Below are positions 48,570 through 56,449 of a DNA stretch of 64,000 nucleotides, piece after piece. Position 1 is the stretch's first letter. Each line of letters starts with the position of its first letter. The stretch comes from DATKPA01 sp051955985. Its GTDB lineage: Bacteria; Planctomycetota; Phycisphaerae; WQYP01. The stretch covers positions 1 to 64,000 of the forward strand of contig JBQCGD010000157.1 of NCBI GenBank assembly GCA_051955985.1. Reading direction: 5' to 3'. A program made the position numbers and the translations under genes. Below the pieces are notes generated by a model that did no database searches, was not told the DNA's origin, and saw nothing but the letters and a program-made list of their open reading frames with translations.

Positions 48570-50746
48570 CCCGCCACCTCTTCGATGGCCCGGCTCAGCG
48601 CTTCGATGTTCACCGGCTTGGTGAGATGCGCCGCAAACCCCGCCACCATGGAACGCCGCACGTCGTCATCCATCCCGAAGCCGGAAACCGCAATCGCCGG
48701 GGTCGGCTTCGCGAACTTCGCGTCTTTCAGGAAGTCCATGCCCGATCCGTCCGGCAGGCCGACATCGGAGATCACCAGGTCGAACGACTGCTCCCCGGTG
48801 AGGCGCACTGCGTCCTTCACCGTCGTCGTCAGCACCGGCATGTGGCCGAGCAGCTTCAAAATCCGCAGCATCACCGCCGCGCTGTCCGGATGATCTTCCA
48901 GCAGCAGGATTCGCAGCGACCGCGTCGCCTCGCCGCTCTTCAGCCCTGCCTCGCGGTCGCCGTTCGTTTTCTCCGGGACCGCCAGCGTCGGCAGGCTCAT
49001 GACGAACGTCGCCCCCTTGCCTGCGCCGGCGCTCTCGACCAGGATCGACCCGCCGTGCAGCTCCGTCAGGTTCTTCGTGATCGCCAGCCCCAGCCCCAGC
49101 CCCCCCAGCATTCGCCCTCGCTCGCTCTGTTCAAACGCGTCGAAGACAGTCGGAAGAAACTTCTCCTCGATGCCGATGCCCGTGTCGCTGATGGCAATCA
49201 CCAGCAGGCGCTTGTCGTCGCTCGTCACGTTCCGCGATTCGATCGTGATCGCGCCGCCCGAAGGCGTGAATTTGATCGCGTTTTTGAGCAGGTTCCAGAA
49301 CATCTGCCGCAGCCGCGCAGGATCGGCCTCCACCATGTGCTCGCGCGCTTCGAGCCGCAGCGTGCAGTTGAGCTTTTTCTCCAGCGCCTCGCCGCTGAAT
49401 AGTTCGTATACGTCGCGCAGCGCGGCATGGGCGTCCACGGCCTGCAACTGGAGCTGCAGCTTGCCCTTGGCAATGCGCGTGAGATCCAGCATGTCGTCGA
49501 TCAACCGTGCCTCGAGCTCCACGTTCCGCCGCAGCACCCGCAGGTCCGCCTGCACCGATTCCGGCAGGCTCGCATCCTTCTGCATCGTGCTGATCAGGCC
49601 GAGCACCGGGGTCAGCGGCGTGCGCAGCTCGTGCGACAGCACCGCCACAAAGCGGTCTTTCGCCTGATTGGCCTGCTTCGCCTCCTGGTAAAGGCGGGCG
49701 TTGTCGATCGCAAGCCCCGCCCGCGCGGCGAGGTCTTCGAGCAGCAGAAGATCGCTCGAGGTGTAACGCTTCATGGAGTTCGCCGCGATGAACGTGATCA
49801 CCCCGTACGTGCGATCCTGCGCCTTGAGCGGTGCCATGATCACGTCGTTGAGCCCCACCTCCCGCAGGATGCGCAGGTGTTCCTCGTCCACCGCCGCCCC
49901 CACCAGCATTTCGTCCGTGATGTTCGCGTGGAGTTCCGCGGCCCCCCGCTTGATCACCCCAGGCACGCCCCGGTCCGAGGCGGGGTTCGGCGGATATCTC
50001 TTCCCGATCTCCCACGCCCATTTCACCTTCTCCGGATCGCTGTGCGCCACCGCCACCCGGCGGATGCTTCCATCCTCGTCGGCAAGATCCACGGTGCACC
50101 AGTCCGCCAGGTCGGGAATCGCCAGCTTCGCCACCGTCGTCAGCGTCGCTTCGTAATCAAGCGAGGACGCCAGCGCGATCGAGGCGTCCGCCAGGAACCG
50201 GTGACGGCGCTCGCTCGCTTCCGCCTCCGCCCGCAGTTGCATCTGCCGGCGGTGCGAAAGGGCATTGTCGATCGCAGCCGACGCCAGCGACGACAGCGCC
50301 TCGCCGATGGAAATCTCCCCCGGCTCGAAATGCCGCAGCGTGCGGTAATACAGCACGAGCGTGCCCAGGTAATTTGTCCGCGCGCGAAGCGGAAACACCA
50401 TCATCGAGCGGATCCCCTCCCGTTGGTACACGCTCCGCCGGAATGCGAGCGCCGAATCCTGTTGGACGTCGTGCACGATGATCGGCCCCCCGAGCAGCTC
50501 GTTCCCCTGCCCTCCCGGAAGCTGCGACCTCACGAATTCCTCCGAAAGATTCGAAGACGAAGCGACTTTCCAGATGTCGGTAATTTCATCCCGCTGCCAC
50601 ACCGCGTAAGCGTCCGCCGCGATCAGCTCCCGGGAAAACTGCAGCACTTTCGGAAGCACCAGGCCTGGATCCGGAGATGTAATCAGGTTGGAAGCGGCCC
50701 GCGCCAGCAGCGCCGTGTGCTCGTCTCCCATCGACATATTGCTCAT
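48566..50746 (-). CDS. Soluble hybrid histidine kinase with two GAF domains and a receiver
   Basis: The 726-residue protein has no membrane helices. In order it shows a GAF domain (about 20-165), a second GAF (about 185-350), HisKA with the phosphorylated His in VLSHELRTPLTP, a HATPase (NLLKNAIKFTPSGG, ISDTGIGIEEKF, GGLGLGLAITKNL) and a C-terminal receiver with Asp in LVISDVGLPDGSG. It would sense a cytoplasmic ligand or redox state and pass phosphate to its own receiver and then to an unknown regulator. No response regulator or other target is nearby, so it is an orphan. Confidence 0.93.
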   Translation of the reverse strand: MSNMSMGDEHTALLARAASNLITSPDPGLVLPKVLQFSRELIAADAYAVWQRDEITDIWKVASSSNLSEEFVRSQLPGGQGNELLGGPIIVHDVQQDSALAFRRSVYQREGIRSMMVFPLRARTNYLGTLVLYYRTLRHFEPGEISIGEALSSLASAAIDNALSHRRQMQLRAEAEASERRHRFLADASIALASSLDYEATLTTVAKLAIPDLADWCTVDLADEDGSIRRVAVAHSDPEKVKWAWEIGKRYPPNPASDRGVPGVIKRGAAELHANITDEMLVGAAVDEEHLRILREVGLNDVIMAPLKAQDRTYGVITFIAANSMKRYTSSDLLLLEDLAARAGLAIDNARLYQEAKQANQAKDRFVAVLSHELRTPLTPVLGLISTMQKDASLPESVQADLRVLRRNVELEARLIDDMLDLTRIAKGKLQLQLQAVDAHAALRDVYELFSGEALEKKLNCTLRLEAREHMVEADPARLRQMFWNLLKNAIKFTPSGGAITIESRNVTSDDKRLLVIAISDTGIGIEEKFLPTVFDAFEQSERGRMLGGLGLGLAITKNLTELHGGSILVESAGAGKGATFVMSLPTLAVPEKTNGDREAGLKSGEATRSLRILLLEDHPDSAAVMLRILKLLGHMPVLTTTVKDAVRLTGEQSFDLVISDVGLPDGSGMDFLKDAKFAKPTPAIAVSGFGMDDDVRRSMVAGFAAHLTKPVNIEALSRAIEEVAG

Positions 50747-50844
50747 TCTCCCGCGCCTCGAAGAAATGTCTCCTTGCCTTTTATCCTAGCGGGCGAATCG
50801 CCTCCAGTTAAGCAAATTGCAGTACGTACTTGCCCGGATGCGCT

Positions 50845-52020
50845 CTACCGCGCACGGACAAACGCCACGCACATCGGCGCCGGCACCTGCAGCACCTGCC
50901 CCGTCTCCGACACCTTCCCCGTCTGCCTGTCCACCCTGAAAATATGCACATTGTCCGAGTTCTGGTTCCCGGCAAAAAGAAAACGCCCCGCCGGGTCCAG
51001 CCCGAAATACCGCGGCGCCTCCCCCCCGCTCGGCACGTCCTCGATGAAACGCAGCGTCCCGTCCTGTTCCACCCCAAACACCGTTATCGACGAATGCGGC
51101 CCCCGGTTCGAGACATACAAAAACCTGCCGTTTGGATGCAGATGCACCTCCGCCGCCGTCTGCTTCGTCAGGTCAAACTTCCCGTCAGGCGGCAGGCTCG
51201 AGACGATCTGCTTCTGCCGCAGGCCGCCGCTCGCCGAATCCACCTCATAAGTAATCACGATGTTGCCCATTTCGGTGACGAGGTAAGCACGCGTGCCGTC
51301 CGCTGAAAAGCACAGGTGCCGCGGCCCGCACCCCGGCGGCGCTGCAACGTCGGTCACCGGCGTAAGGGCGTGGCGTTCCGCATCGAGCCGGAACACGTGG
51401 ATGTGGTCGGTCCCGAGGTCGCAGGCGTAGACAAACCTCCCCGCGGGATCAGGATAAATCGAGTGCAGGTAGGGATGCTGCTGGCGCGTCGGATTCGGGC
51501 CGCTGCCGCTTTCGGTGCGCACGCCGTCCACATTCGCGGGCATCAGGGTTCCATCGCTGTGGATGCCCAGCGCCGCCACCGTGTTCCCGACATAGTTCGC
51601 CACCAGCACCGTCGTGTTCGCCGGATCCAGCGACACGTGCACCGCCCGCGTGCCGTGCGAGCTCTCCCGGTTGAGCAACTGCAGCTTCCCGGTCTTCCCG
51701 TCAATGCCGAACGCCGTCACGCTGCCGCTCGATTTTTTCTGCGCGTTAAGCGTGTTGGTCGAGGCATACAGGAAACGCTGGTCGTTTGAGATCGCGAGAA
51801 AGTTCGGGTCCTCCGCGTCGGAGACCACCTCGCCCCCGCTCACCGCACCGCTCTCGCCGTTCATCCGGTACACGCGAATTCCGTTCGCCTTTCCCTTCGG
51901 CGAATACGAAATGTACACCCAGTAGTCGCTCGACCGTCCCGTTCCACTGCTGGAACTCATGGCACACCCCGTTACAAAAATCGACAAAATCCCCACAACA
52001 ATCGTTGAACTGATCGACAT
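50845..52020 (-). CDS. Lactonase-family seven-bladed propeller lipoprotein (6-phosphogluconolactonase-like)
   Basis: The 391-residue protein has a lipoprotein signal (ILSIFVTGCA) and a beta-propeller of the Pgl/YbhE lactonase family: SPKGKANGIRVYRMNGESGA, VSLDPANTTVLVANYVGNTV, HSIYPDPAGRFVYACDLGTD and FLYVSNRGPHSSITVFGVEQ. Cytoplasmic relatives hydrolyse 6-phosphogluconolactone; a lipoprotein form must act outside the cytoplasm, so its substrate is probably a different lactone. The start at 52020 sits 52 bases from the next gene upstream on the same strand. Confidence 0.88.
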   Translation of the reverse strand: MSISSTIVVGILSIFVTGCAMSSSSGTGRSSDYWVYISYSPKGKANGIRVYRMNGESGAVSGGEVVSDAEDPNFLAISNDQRFLYASTNTLNAQKKSSGSVTAFGIDGKTGKLQLLNRESSHGTRAVHVSLDPANTTVLVANYVGNTVAALGIHSDGTLMPANVDGVRTESGSGPNPTRQQHPYLHSIYPDPAGRFVYACDLGTDHIHVFRLDAERHALTPVTDVAAPPGCGPRHLCFSADGTRAYLVTEMGNIVITYEVDSASGGLRQKQIVSSLPPDGKFDLTKQTAAEVHLHPNGRFLYVSNRGPHSSITVFGVEQDGTLRFIEDVPSGGEAPRYFGLDPAGRFLFAGNQNSDNVHIFRVDRQTGKVSETGQVLQVPAPMCVAFVRAR

Positions 52021-52072
52021 GCGGCACCCTCGTCAGGACGTGGTCCCGCATGATAACCCAACTCCGCGACGC

Positions 52073-52534
52073 TCACCCGTGATGGTGCCCCGAAAAATCC
52101 GACGGCATCGTCGTCGGCCCCGGGTCATGGTGCACGGGCGGCGACACCTCATGCCCGTGATGCCCATGATGCATCGGAGGCATCCCTATCCCCGCATCGT
52201 GCACCGCCGGAGGGGTCGCGTGCCCCTGCTCATGACCGTGAATGTGCCCGCCCGCGTGCTCCAGGACCTGCCCGTGCGCCAGCGCATCGGCCGCAATCCC
52301 CGCCGCCATCGCCTGCTCCGCCGGCGAAATCCCGTGCGGCGGCCCGGCCATGGGAGGCGTCTGCATCAACGCATCCGTCATCCCGCTGAGTTCCCCCGGC
52401 CCCCTCGCCCGCCCAACGCCCCCCGACCCCCGCCGCAGTCCGGCAACAATCGCCCCGACCACCACCACCGCCAGCACCAGCAACATCCCCACGCACAGCA
52501 GGGGCAAAACGAACACCACCTGAGGTTGAGCCAT
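52073..52534 (-). CDS. Membrane protein with a His/Met-rich tail
   Basis: The 153-residue protein has an N-terminal membrane helix (VVFVLPLLCVGMLLVLAVVV) and a long soluble tail with many His residues, ending PPMHHGHHGHEVSPP and SDFSGHHHG. Clustered His and Met could bind nickel, zinc or copper, but no metal pathway gene is next to it. It precedes the lactonase gene on the same strand by 52 bases. No family is recognised. Confidence 0.7.
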   Translation of the reverse strand: MAQPQVVFVLPLLCVGMLLVLAVVVVGAIVAGLRRGSGGVGRARGPGELSGMTDALMQTPPMAGPPHGISPAEQAMAAGIAADALAHGQVLEHAGGHIHGHEQGHATPPAVHDAGIGMPPMHHGHHGHEVSPPVHHDPGPTTMPSDFSGHHHG

Positions 52535-52687
52535 TTTGCGCCTCCCTTTGCCTCATCATACAAGCATCGCCCCCGCCCCTCACTAGCAACCGCGACGTTC
52601 AACGCCCCTCCCGCGCATTTGAGTTTTGAGTTTTTCCGCCCGCAGGCTTATGATCGCGTCCGTCGACCTTTTTTGGGGCTCGCAACC

Positions 52688-52867
52688 ATGCACACGCTTC
52701 TCGCCGGCGCTCTCGCACAAGTCAAAACGCTCGACTCCGCCACCCCGCGCATCGGCGACACCCCCTCCAGCGCCACCACCTGGATCATCGTCGCCATCCT
52801 CGTGGTCGCCATCCTCCTCATCACCTTCAAAACAGCCCGGCGCAACCACAACATCCTCGAAGAATGA
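52688..52867 (+). CDS. 59-residue single-span membrane protein
   Basis: The ATG at 52688 opens a 59-codon frame. The product has a polar N-terminus of about 30 residues, one membrane helix (WIIVAILVVAILLITF) and a short basic-acidic end (KTARRNHNILEE). It is the first of three small genes on this strand before a terminator, with 56 and 65 bases between them. A weak hairpin with a T run follows its stop codon. The function is unknown. Confidence 0.65.
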   Translation: MHTLLAGALAQVKTLDSATPRIGDTPSSATTWIIVAILVVAILLITFKTARRNHNILEE

Positions 52868-52872
52868 CGGCA

Positions 52873-52894
52873 CGCCGCCCCGCGCGGCGCTTTT
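52873..52894 (+). terminator. Weak hairpin with T run between small genes
   Basis: CGCCGC (52873-52878) pairs with GCGGCG (52884-52889), followed by CTTTTCCTTT. It may partly end transcription from the 52688 gene before the next gene at 52924. Confidence 0.45.
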
Positions 52895-52923
52895 CCTTTA
52901 ACCCAGATTCTGGAGGCTTTCTC

Positions 52924-53205
52924 ATGGCCAGGTGGATCGTCGCAGGTCTCCTCGTGCTCAATGCCATCCTCGGCATCGGCGTTTACATGCATCTCGGCGG
53001 CGAACAGTCGGCGTACGCCCAGATCGGCGGTATCGGCCGTGGCGACTTCGTCTCCGTCGCCGGTTACCTCAACAACGACTCCGTCGTCTACGTCCTCGAG
53101 CCCAGCACCGGCCGGCTCGTCGCCATCTCCACCAACATGGCCAACCGCCGCATCAGCGTCCTCGCACGCCGCAACATCACCGAAGACCTCCGCCGCCTTC
53201 GCTGA
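52924..53205 (+). CDS. Small anchored protein, paralogue of the following gene
   Basis: The 93-residue protein has an N-terminal membrane or signal helix (IVAGLLVLNAILGIGVYM) and then a domain resembling one propeller blade: DSVVYVLEPSTGRLVAIST. The same pattern occurs in the next gene (DEMLIIMDKNTGKMLAYRVN), so the two are paralogues. GGAGG precedes the ATG. Similar short proteins appear to be common in Phycisphaerae, but no function is established. It probably faces the periplasm. Confidence 0.8.
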   Translation: MARWIVAGLLVLNAILGIGVYMHLGGEQSAYAQIGGIGRGDFVSVAGYLNNDSVVYVLEPSTGRLVAISTNMANRRISVLARRNITEDLRRLR

Positions 53206-53270
53206 TCCTTCCGCGGCATCGTCCCTCTTTCCCCGGCCCTTTTGCACGCATCCGTGCTGGAGATATCCAA

Positions 53271-53570
53271 ATGAAAATCCAGAAAAGCTCCTCCGTCATG
53301 ATCGCGGTCCTTACCCTCACCGCCATCATCCTCGGCGTCATCCTCCTCGCTGCTCCCTCCCGCGACGCCCAGGCCCACATGATCACCAACCAGACCACCC
53401 TCAGCATGATCACCACCGGCGTCTCCGGCGGCGGCGATGAAATGCTCATCATCATGGACAAAAACACCGGCAAAATGCTCGCCTACCGCGTCAACGGCAA
53501 TGAGTTCGAACTCGTCGGCAGCATGGACATGAACCAGCTCTTCACCGGCATGCCCGCCCCCACCCGTTGA
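53271..53570 (+). CDS. Small anchored protein, paralogue of the preceding gene
   Basis: The 99-residue protein has a signal/anchor helix (VMIAVLTLTAIILGVILLAA) with a possible cut after DAQA, and a short domain with DEMLIIMDKNTGKMLAYRVN and FELVGSMDM. The order of strands (acidic pair, Thr-Gly-basic turn, hydrophobic strand, VL/LVG strand, then an N/D-rich end) aligns with the product of the gene before it. GGAG lies 8 bases upstream of the ATG. A strong terminator follows after 26 bases. Confidence 0.8.
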   Translation: MKIQKSSSVMIAVLTLTAIILGVILLAAPSRDAQAHMITNQTTLSMITTGVSGGGDEMLIIMDKNTGKMLAYRVNGNEFELVGSMDMNQLFTGMPAPTR

Positions 53571-53596
53571 TCCCGCAATACTTCTCGCTTTCAAAA

Positions 53597-53626
53597 AGAC
53601 GCTGCGCCCCGCGCAGCGTCTCTTTT
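53597..53626. terminator. Bidirectional intrinsic terminator
   Basis: AGACGCTGCGC (53597-53607) and GCGCAGCGTCT (53611-53621) pair over 11 bases with a 3-base loop; CTTTT follows on the plus strand and TTTTT on the minus strand. It serves the small-protein operon ending at 53570 and the minus-strand gene ending at 53664. Confidence 0.88.
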
Positions 53627-53663
53627 GCGCGGTGAAGGCTGGCATCCCCGCCGCCCGCCCCCG

Positions 53664-55655
53664 TCACGGCGCCGCCACAATCGCAAACCGCTGGCTCGCC
53701 GCGCCCGTGTAGCCGTTCTGGTCCAGTTCCACGTTGTCCGCCGTCGATGCCCCCGGCACCTCCAGCACCATCCCGCTCGCCCGGTTCACGATCTTCGTCA
53801 CGTTCCCCGCCACGTCCGTCACCACCCACTGGTCCAGCCCATTGCCCTTGTACGTCGTCTGCACGATCGCCGCCCCGCTCCCCGAGGAACTCGCCGCCAG
53901 CGCCTTCCCTGAGTTCGCGTTCTTGATCTCGTACCGCCCGCCCCCCACGTCGATGAACTGCCACTTGTCCGCCGCCGTGTTCACGAACGCACTCTGCACG
54001 ATCGCCGTCCCATCCGCCGTCAGCCCGCCCTTCACCACCACCGCCAGGCTGCTGTTCTGATTCAACAACTTGTACGTCCCCGAAAAACGCGGATACCCGA
54101 TCGCCTGCAGCGCGCTCGATCCCTTCCGCTCCTGCAACTGCTCCAGGTACAGCGACGACGGCTGCACCAGCGTCCCGAAATTCTGAAACTCCCCGTTCGG
54201 ATCCTGCGAATTCCCCGACGTCAGCTTGTTACCCTTCCCCCCGATGCACCAGTTGTAAAACGGAGCCTTCGTCGCATACGTCGGCTCCTGCACCGAGATG
54301 TTCGTCGTCTGGCAGTTGTACGCCGTCGAAAAACCCATTGACCACCCCTGCCCCGTCCCGAAATCGTTCCGGTTGTTTAAATCCAGCTCGCACTTGCTCG
54401 AGCCCGACGTCCGCACAAACACGATCCGGTCGAACAGCATCCCCGCCGCCCACTTCTGGTGCGGCCCCGCATCCAGCCAGTCGTGCGTCGTCGCCTTGCA
54501 GTCCAGGAACACGTCCGGCCCCGCGTTGTACGCCTGTGTCACCAGCATGTGGTAATGGAACCCGTTCGAACTCGTCAGCCGCGCGCACAGCGTCTGCCGG
54601 CCCGACACCGTAAAAGCCGCCGGTTGCGCCGCCGTGTTCCCATCCGTGCACGGGAATTCGTAATCGCAATCCAGCATCGAGCACCACTTCGCCCCGCCCC
54701 CGAACGTCAGCCCGTTCCCATATCCCGTCAGCTTCACGTTCCGCATCCACGACTGCTCGCAGTTGTCGAAATTCGCCGCCGACGCGTTCAGCACGTTCCC
54801 CGGCGTCACCGCCGGCGGCACATCGTTGAACGTCGCCGCCAGCGTCAGGTTCTCCAGCCCGATGTACTTGATCCGGTTGTCCGTGTACCGCTGCATGGTC
54901 CCCGTCAGCCCGTACGCCGTCGTCTCGATCGAATTGCACAACGGAATGTCGATCGTCACCTGCAGCCCGTTGATCGCCGTGATCGTCCGCTCAAACTTCA
55001 ACCCCGAGTTCGGCGTCCACCCCTCCGTCCCCAGGTATTGCGAAGTGCCCATGTGAATGTCGTCGATCCAGCTCTGCACCGTCGGCCGGTTGATGATCAC
55101 CGTGCTCCCCACCGCAAACCCCGACGTCGATGTGACGCTGAACGTCGTCCCCCCGCACGGCACATACGAATCCGTGATCGATACCGCCGACCCCGTCGTC
55201 GAGGTGTTCGACGATCCCCTCGCCGATAAAAACGTCCGCGCCGCCCCTGTCGCCAGGATCACCGTCCCCGGCCCCGCCCCGCGCAGCACCACCCCGCCCG
55301 CCGACCACGACAGACTCCCGCTGCACGTGTACGTCCCCGCGTTCAAATACACCGCCCCGCGAAACCCGTTCGCATCCGGCGTCATCGCCGCCACCGCATT
55401 GATCGCATTCTGGATGTTCGCCGTGTTGTCCCCGCTCACCACCGACACCGTCCGCTTGATCGGCACCATCGGAATCGCCACCCCGCCCCCGCCATACCCC
55501 GCATACGAGTAATCCGGAATCCGGTTCCCCAGGGCGTCCGTCGTGTACACCAGCCCGTTCGGCCCCATCGAAAGCGACGGCGCAGCCCCCAAACAATTCG
55601 CCCCGGCCACCGCCAATAACCCCGCCGCCAGCACCGCCAACGCCGATCGCTTCAT
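53664..55655 (-). CDS. Exported beta-helix (pectate lyase-like) protein with ricin-type lectin domain
   Basis: The 663-residue protein starts at 55655 (AGGAG upstream) with a signal peptide (MKRSALAVLAAGLLAVAGANCLGA). It has a right-handed beta-helix of the pectate lyase superfamily: VSGDNTANIQNAINAVAAMT, then repeated turns such as NCEQSWMRNVKLTGYGNGLT. A C-terminal ricin-B-type trefoil runs from about residue 525, with YKLLNQNSSLAVVVKGGLTA, DKWQFIDVGGGRYEIKNANS and LDQWVVTD. The trefoil would bind sugar polymers. The catalytic residues are not obvious, so it could be a lyase, a hydrolase or only a binding protein. Confidence 0.85.
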   Translation of the reverse strand: MKRSALAVLAAGLLAVAGANCLGAAPSLSMGPNGLVYTTDALGNRIPDYSYAGYGGGGVAIPMVPIKRTVSVVSGDNTANIQNAINAVAAMTPDANGFRGAVYLNAGTYTCSGSLSWSAGGVVLRGAGPGTVILATGAARTFLSARGSSNTSTTGSAVSITDSYVPCGGTTFSVTSTSGFAVGSTVIINRPTVQSWIDDIHMGTSQYLGTEGWTPNSGLKFERTITAINGLQVTIDIPLCNSIETTAYGLTGTMQRYTDNRIKYIGLENLTLAATFNDVPPAVTPGNVLNASAANFDNCEQSWMRNVKLTGYGNGLTFGGGAKWCSMLDCDYEFPCTDGNTAAQPAAFTVSGRQTLCARLTSSNGFHYHMLVTQAYNAGPDVFLDCKATTHDWLDAGPHQKWAAGMLFDRIVFVRTSGSSKCELDLNNRNDFGTGQGWSMGFSTAYNCQTTNISVQEPTYATKAPFYNWCIGGKGNKLTSGNSQDPNGEFQNFGTLVQPSSLYLEQLQERKGSSALQAIGYPRFSGTYKLLNQNSSLAVVVKGGLTADGTAIVQSAFVNTAADKWQFIDVGGGRYEIKNANSGKALAASSSGSGAAIVQTTYKGNGLDQWVVTDVAGNVTKIVNRASGMVLEVPGASTADNVELDQNGYTGAASQRFAIVAAP

Positions 55656-55918
55656 ACAGATCTCCTGCCACATACAGCAACCTACCCCCAACCGGCCTTT
55701 CGTCAAGAAAATCCCTGACAAACCCCGCCCCCGGCAGAAGAAAAAATCTGCAAAATCCCACAACTTTCCTGTAACGCACCGCCTCCCCCGCCCCGCCTCG
55801 TTCAGCGAATAACCGGCCCCCCGCGTCGCCGCCCAAATTTAAAAGCATAGACACGTTTTCTGTAATACCCCGCCCATTGGGGCGACTGTTCATAAGGAGC
55901 CGAACGAGGGCCTGTGCG

Positions 55919-56449
55919 ATGCCGGACGTGGCAGAGATGGTCAGCAGCCATGCGGGGGTGGTGTGGACGACGATTTGCCGCCTGGTGGGCAACCGCAACA
56001 GGTCGGAAGCCGAGGATTGCTTCCAGGAAGTCTTTGTGGCGGCGATGGAGGTCGGCAGGCGGGAAACCGTGCGAAACAGCGAGGCAATGCTCCGCCGGAT
56101 CGCCACCCGCAAGGCCCTCGACGTCCTCCGAAGACGAATCCGCGCACGCGGACGCCTCCAGGAAATGGAACTCATCGAAATCCCCGGCGATGCCGAAGAA
56201 CCGGCCCTGGCGCTGGAGCGGCAAGAGTTGGCGGACGACCTTCGCTGGGCGCTCGCTGCGGTGCGCGAGACCGAGGCCGTGGCCTTCTGTCTGAAGCACC
56301 TCGAGGACTGGAGCTACGACGAGATCGGCCGGCAGCTCGGCATGAGCGCCGGCGCCGTCGGCGTGATGATCCACCGGACGAAGGAGCGCTTGCGCGACTT
56401 GATGGAGAAGCAGGCGGGACGTAGACGCAGTGAGGTGCCCCATGAATGA
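55919..56449 (+). CDS. ECF-type RNA polymerase sigma factor
   Basis: The 176-residue protein has sigma region 2 (NRSEAEDCFQEVFVAAMEVG, then MLRRIATRKALDVLRRRIRA) and region 4 (AVAFCLKHLEDWSYDEIGRQ, LGMSAGAVGVMIHRTKERLR). It would direct RNA polymerase to a small set of promoters. The start at 55919 is inferred; GAGGG lies upstream and the frame is open earlier without sigma-like sequence. Its stop overlaps the next gene by 8 bases, which encodes a membrane protein that is the likely anti-sigma factor. Confidence 0.92.
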   Translation: MPDVAEMVSSHAGVVWTTICRLVGNRNRSEAEDCFQEVFVAAMEVGRRETVRNSEAMLRRIATRKALDVLRRRIRARGRLQEMELIEIPGDAEEPALALERQELADDLRWALAAVRETEAVAFCLKHLEDWSYDEIGRQLGMSAGAVGVMIHRTKERLRDLMEKQAGRRRSEVPHE

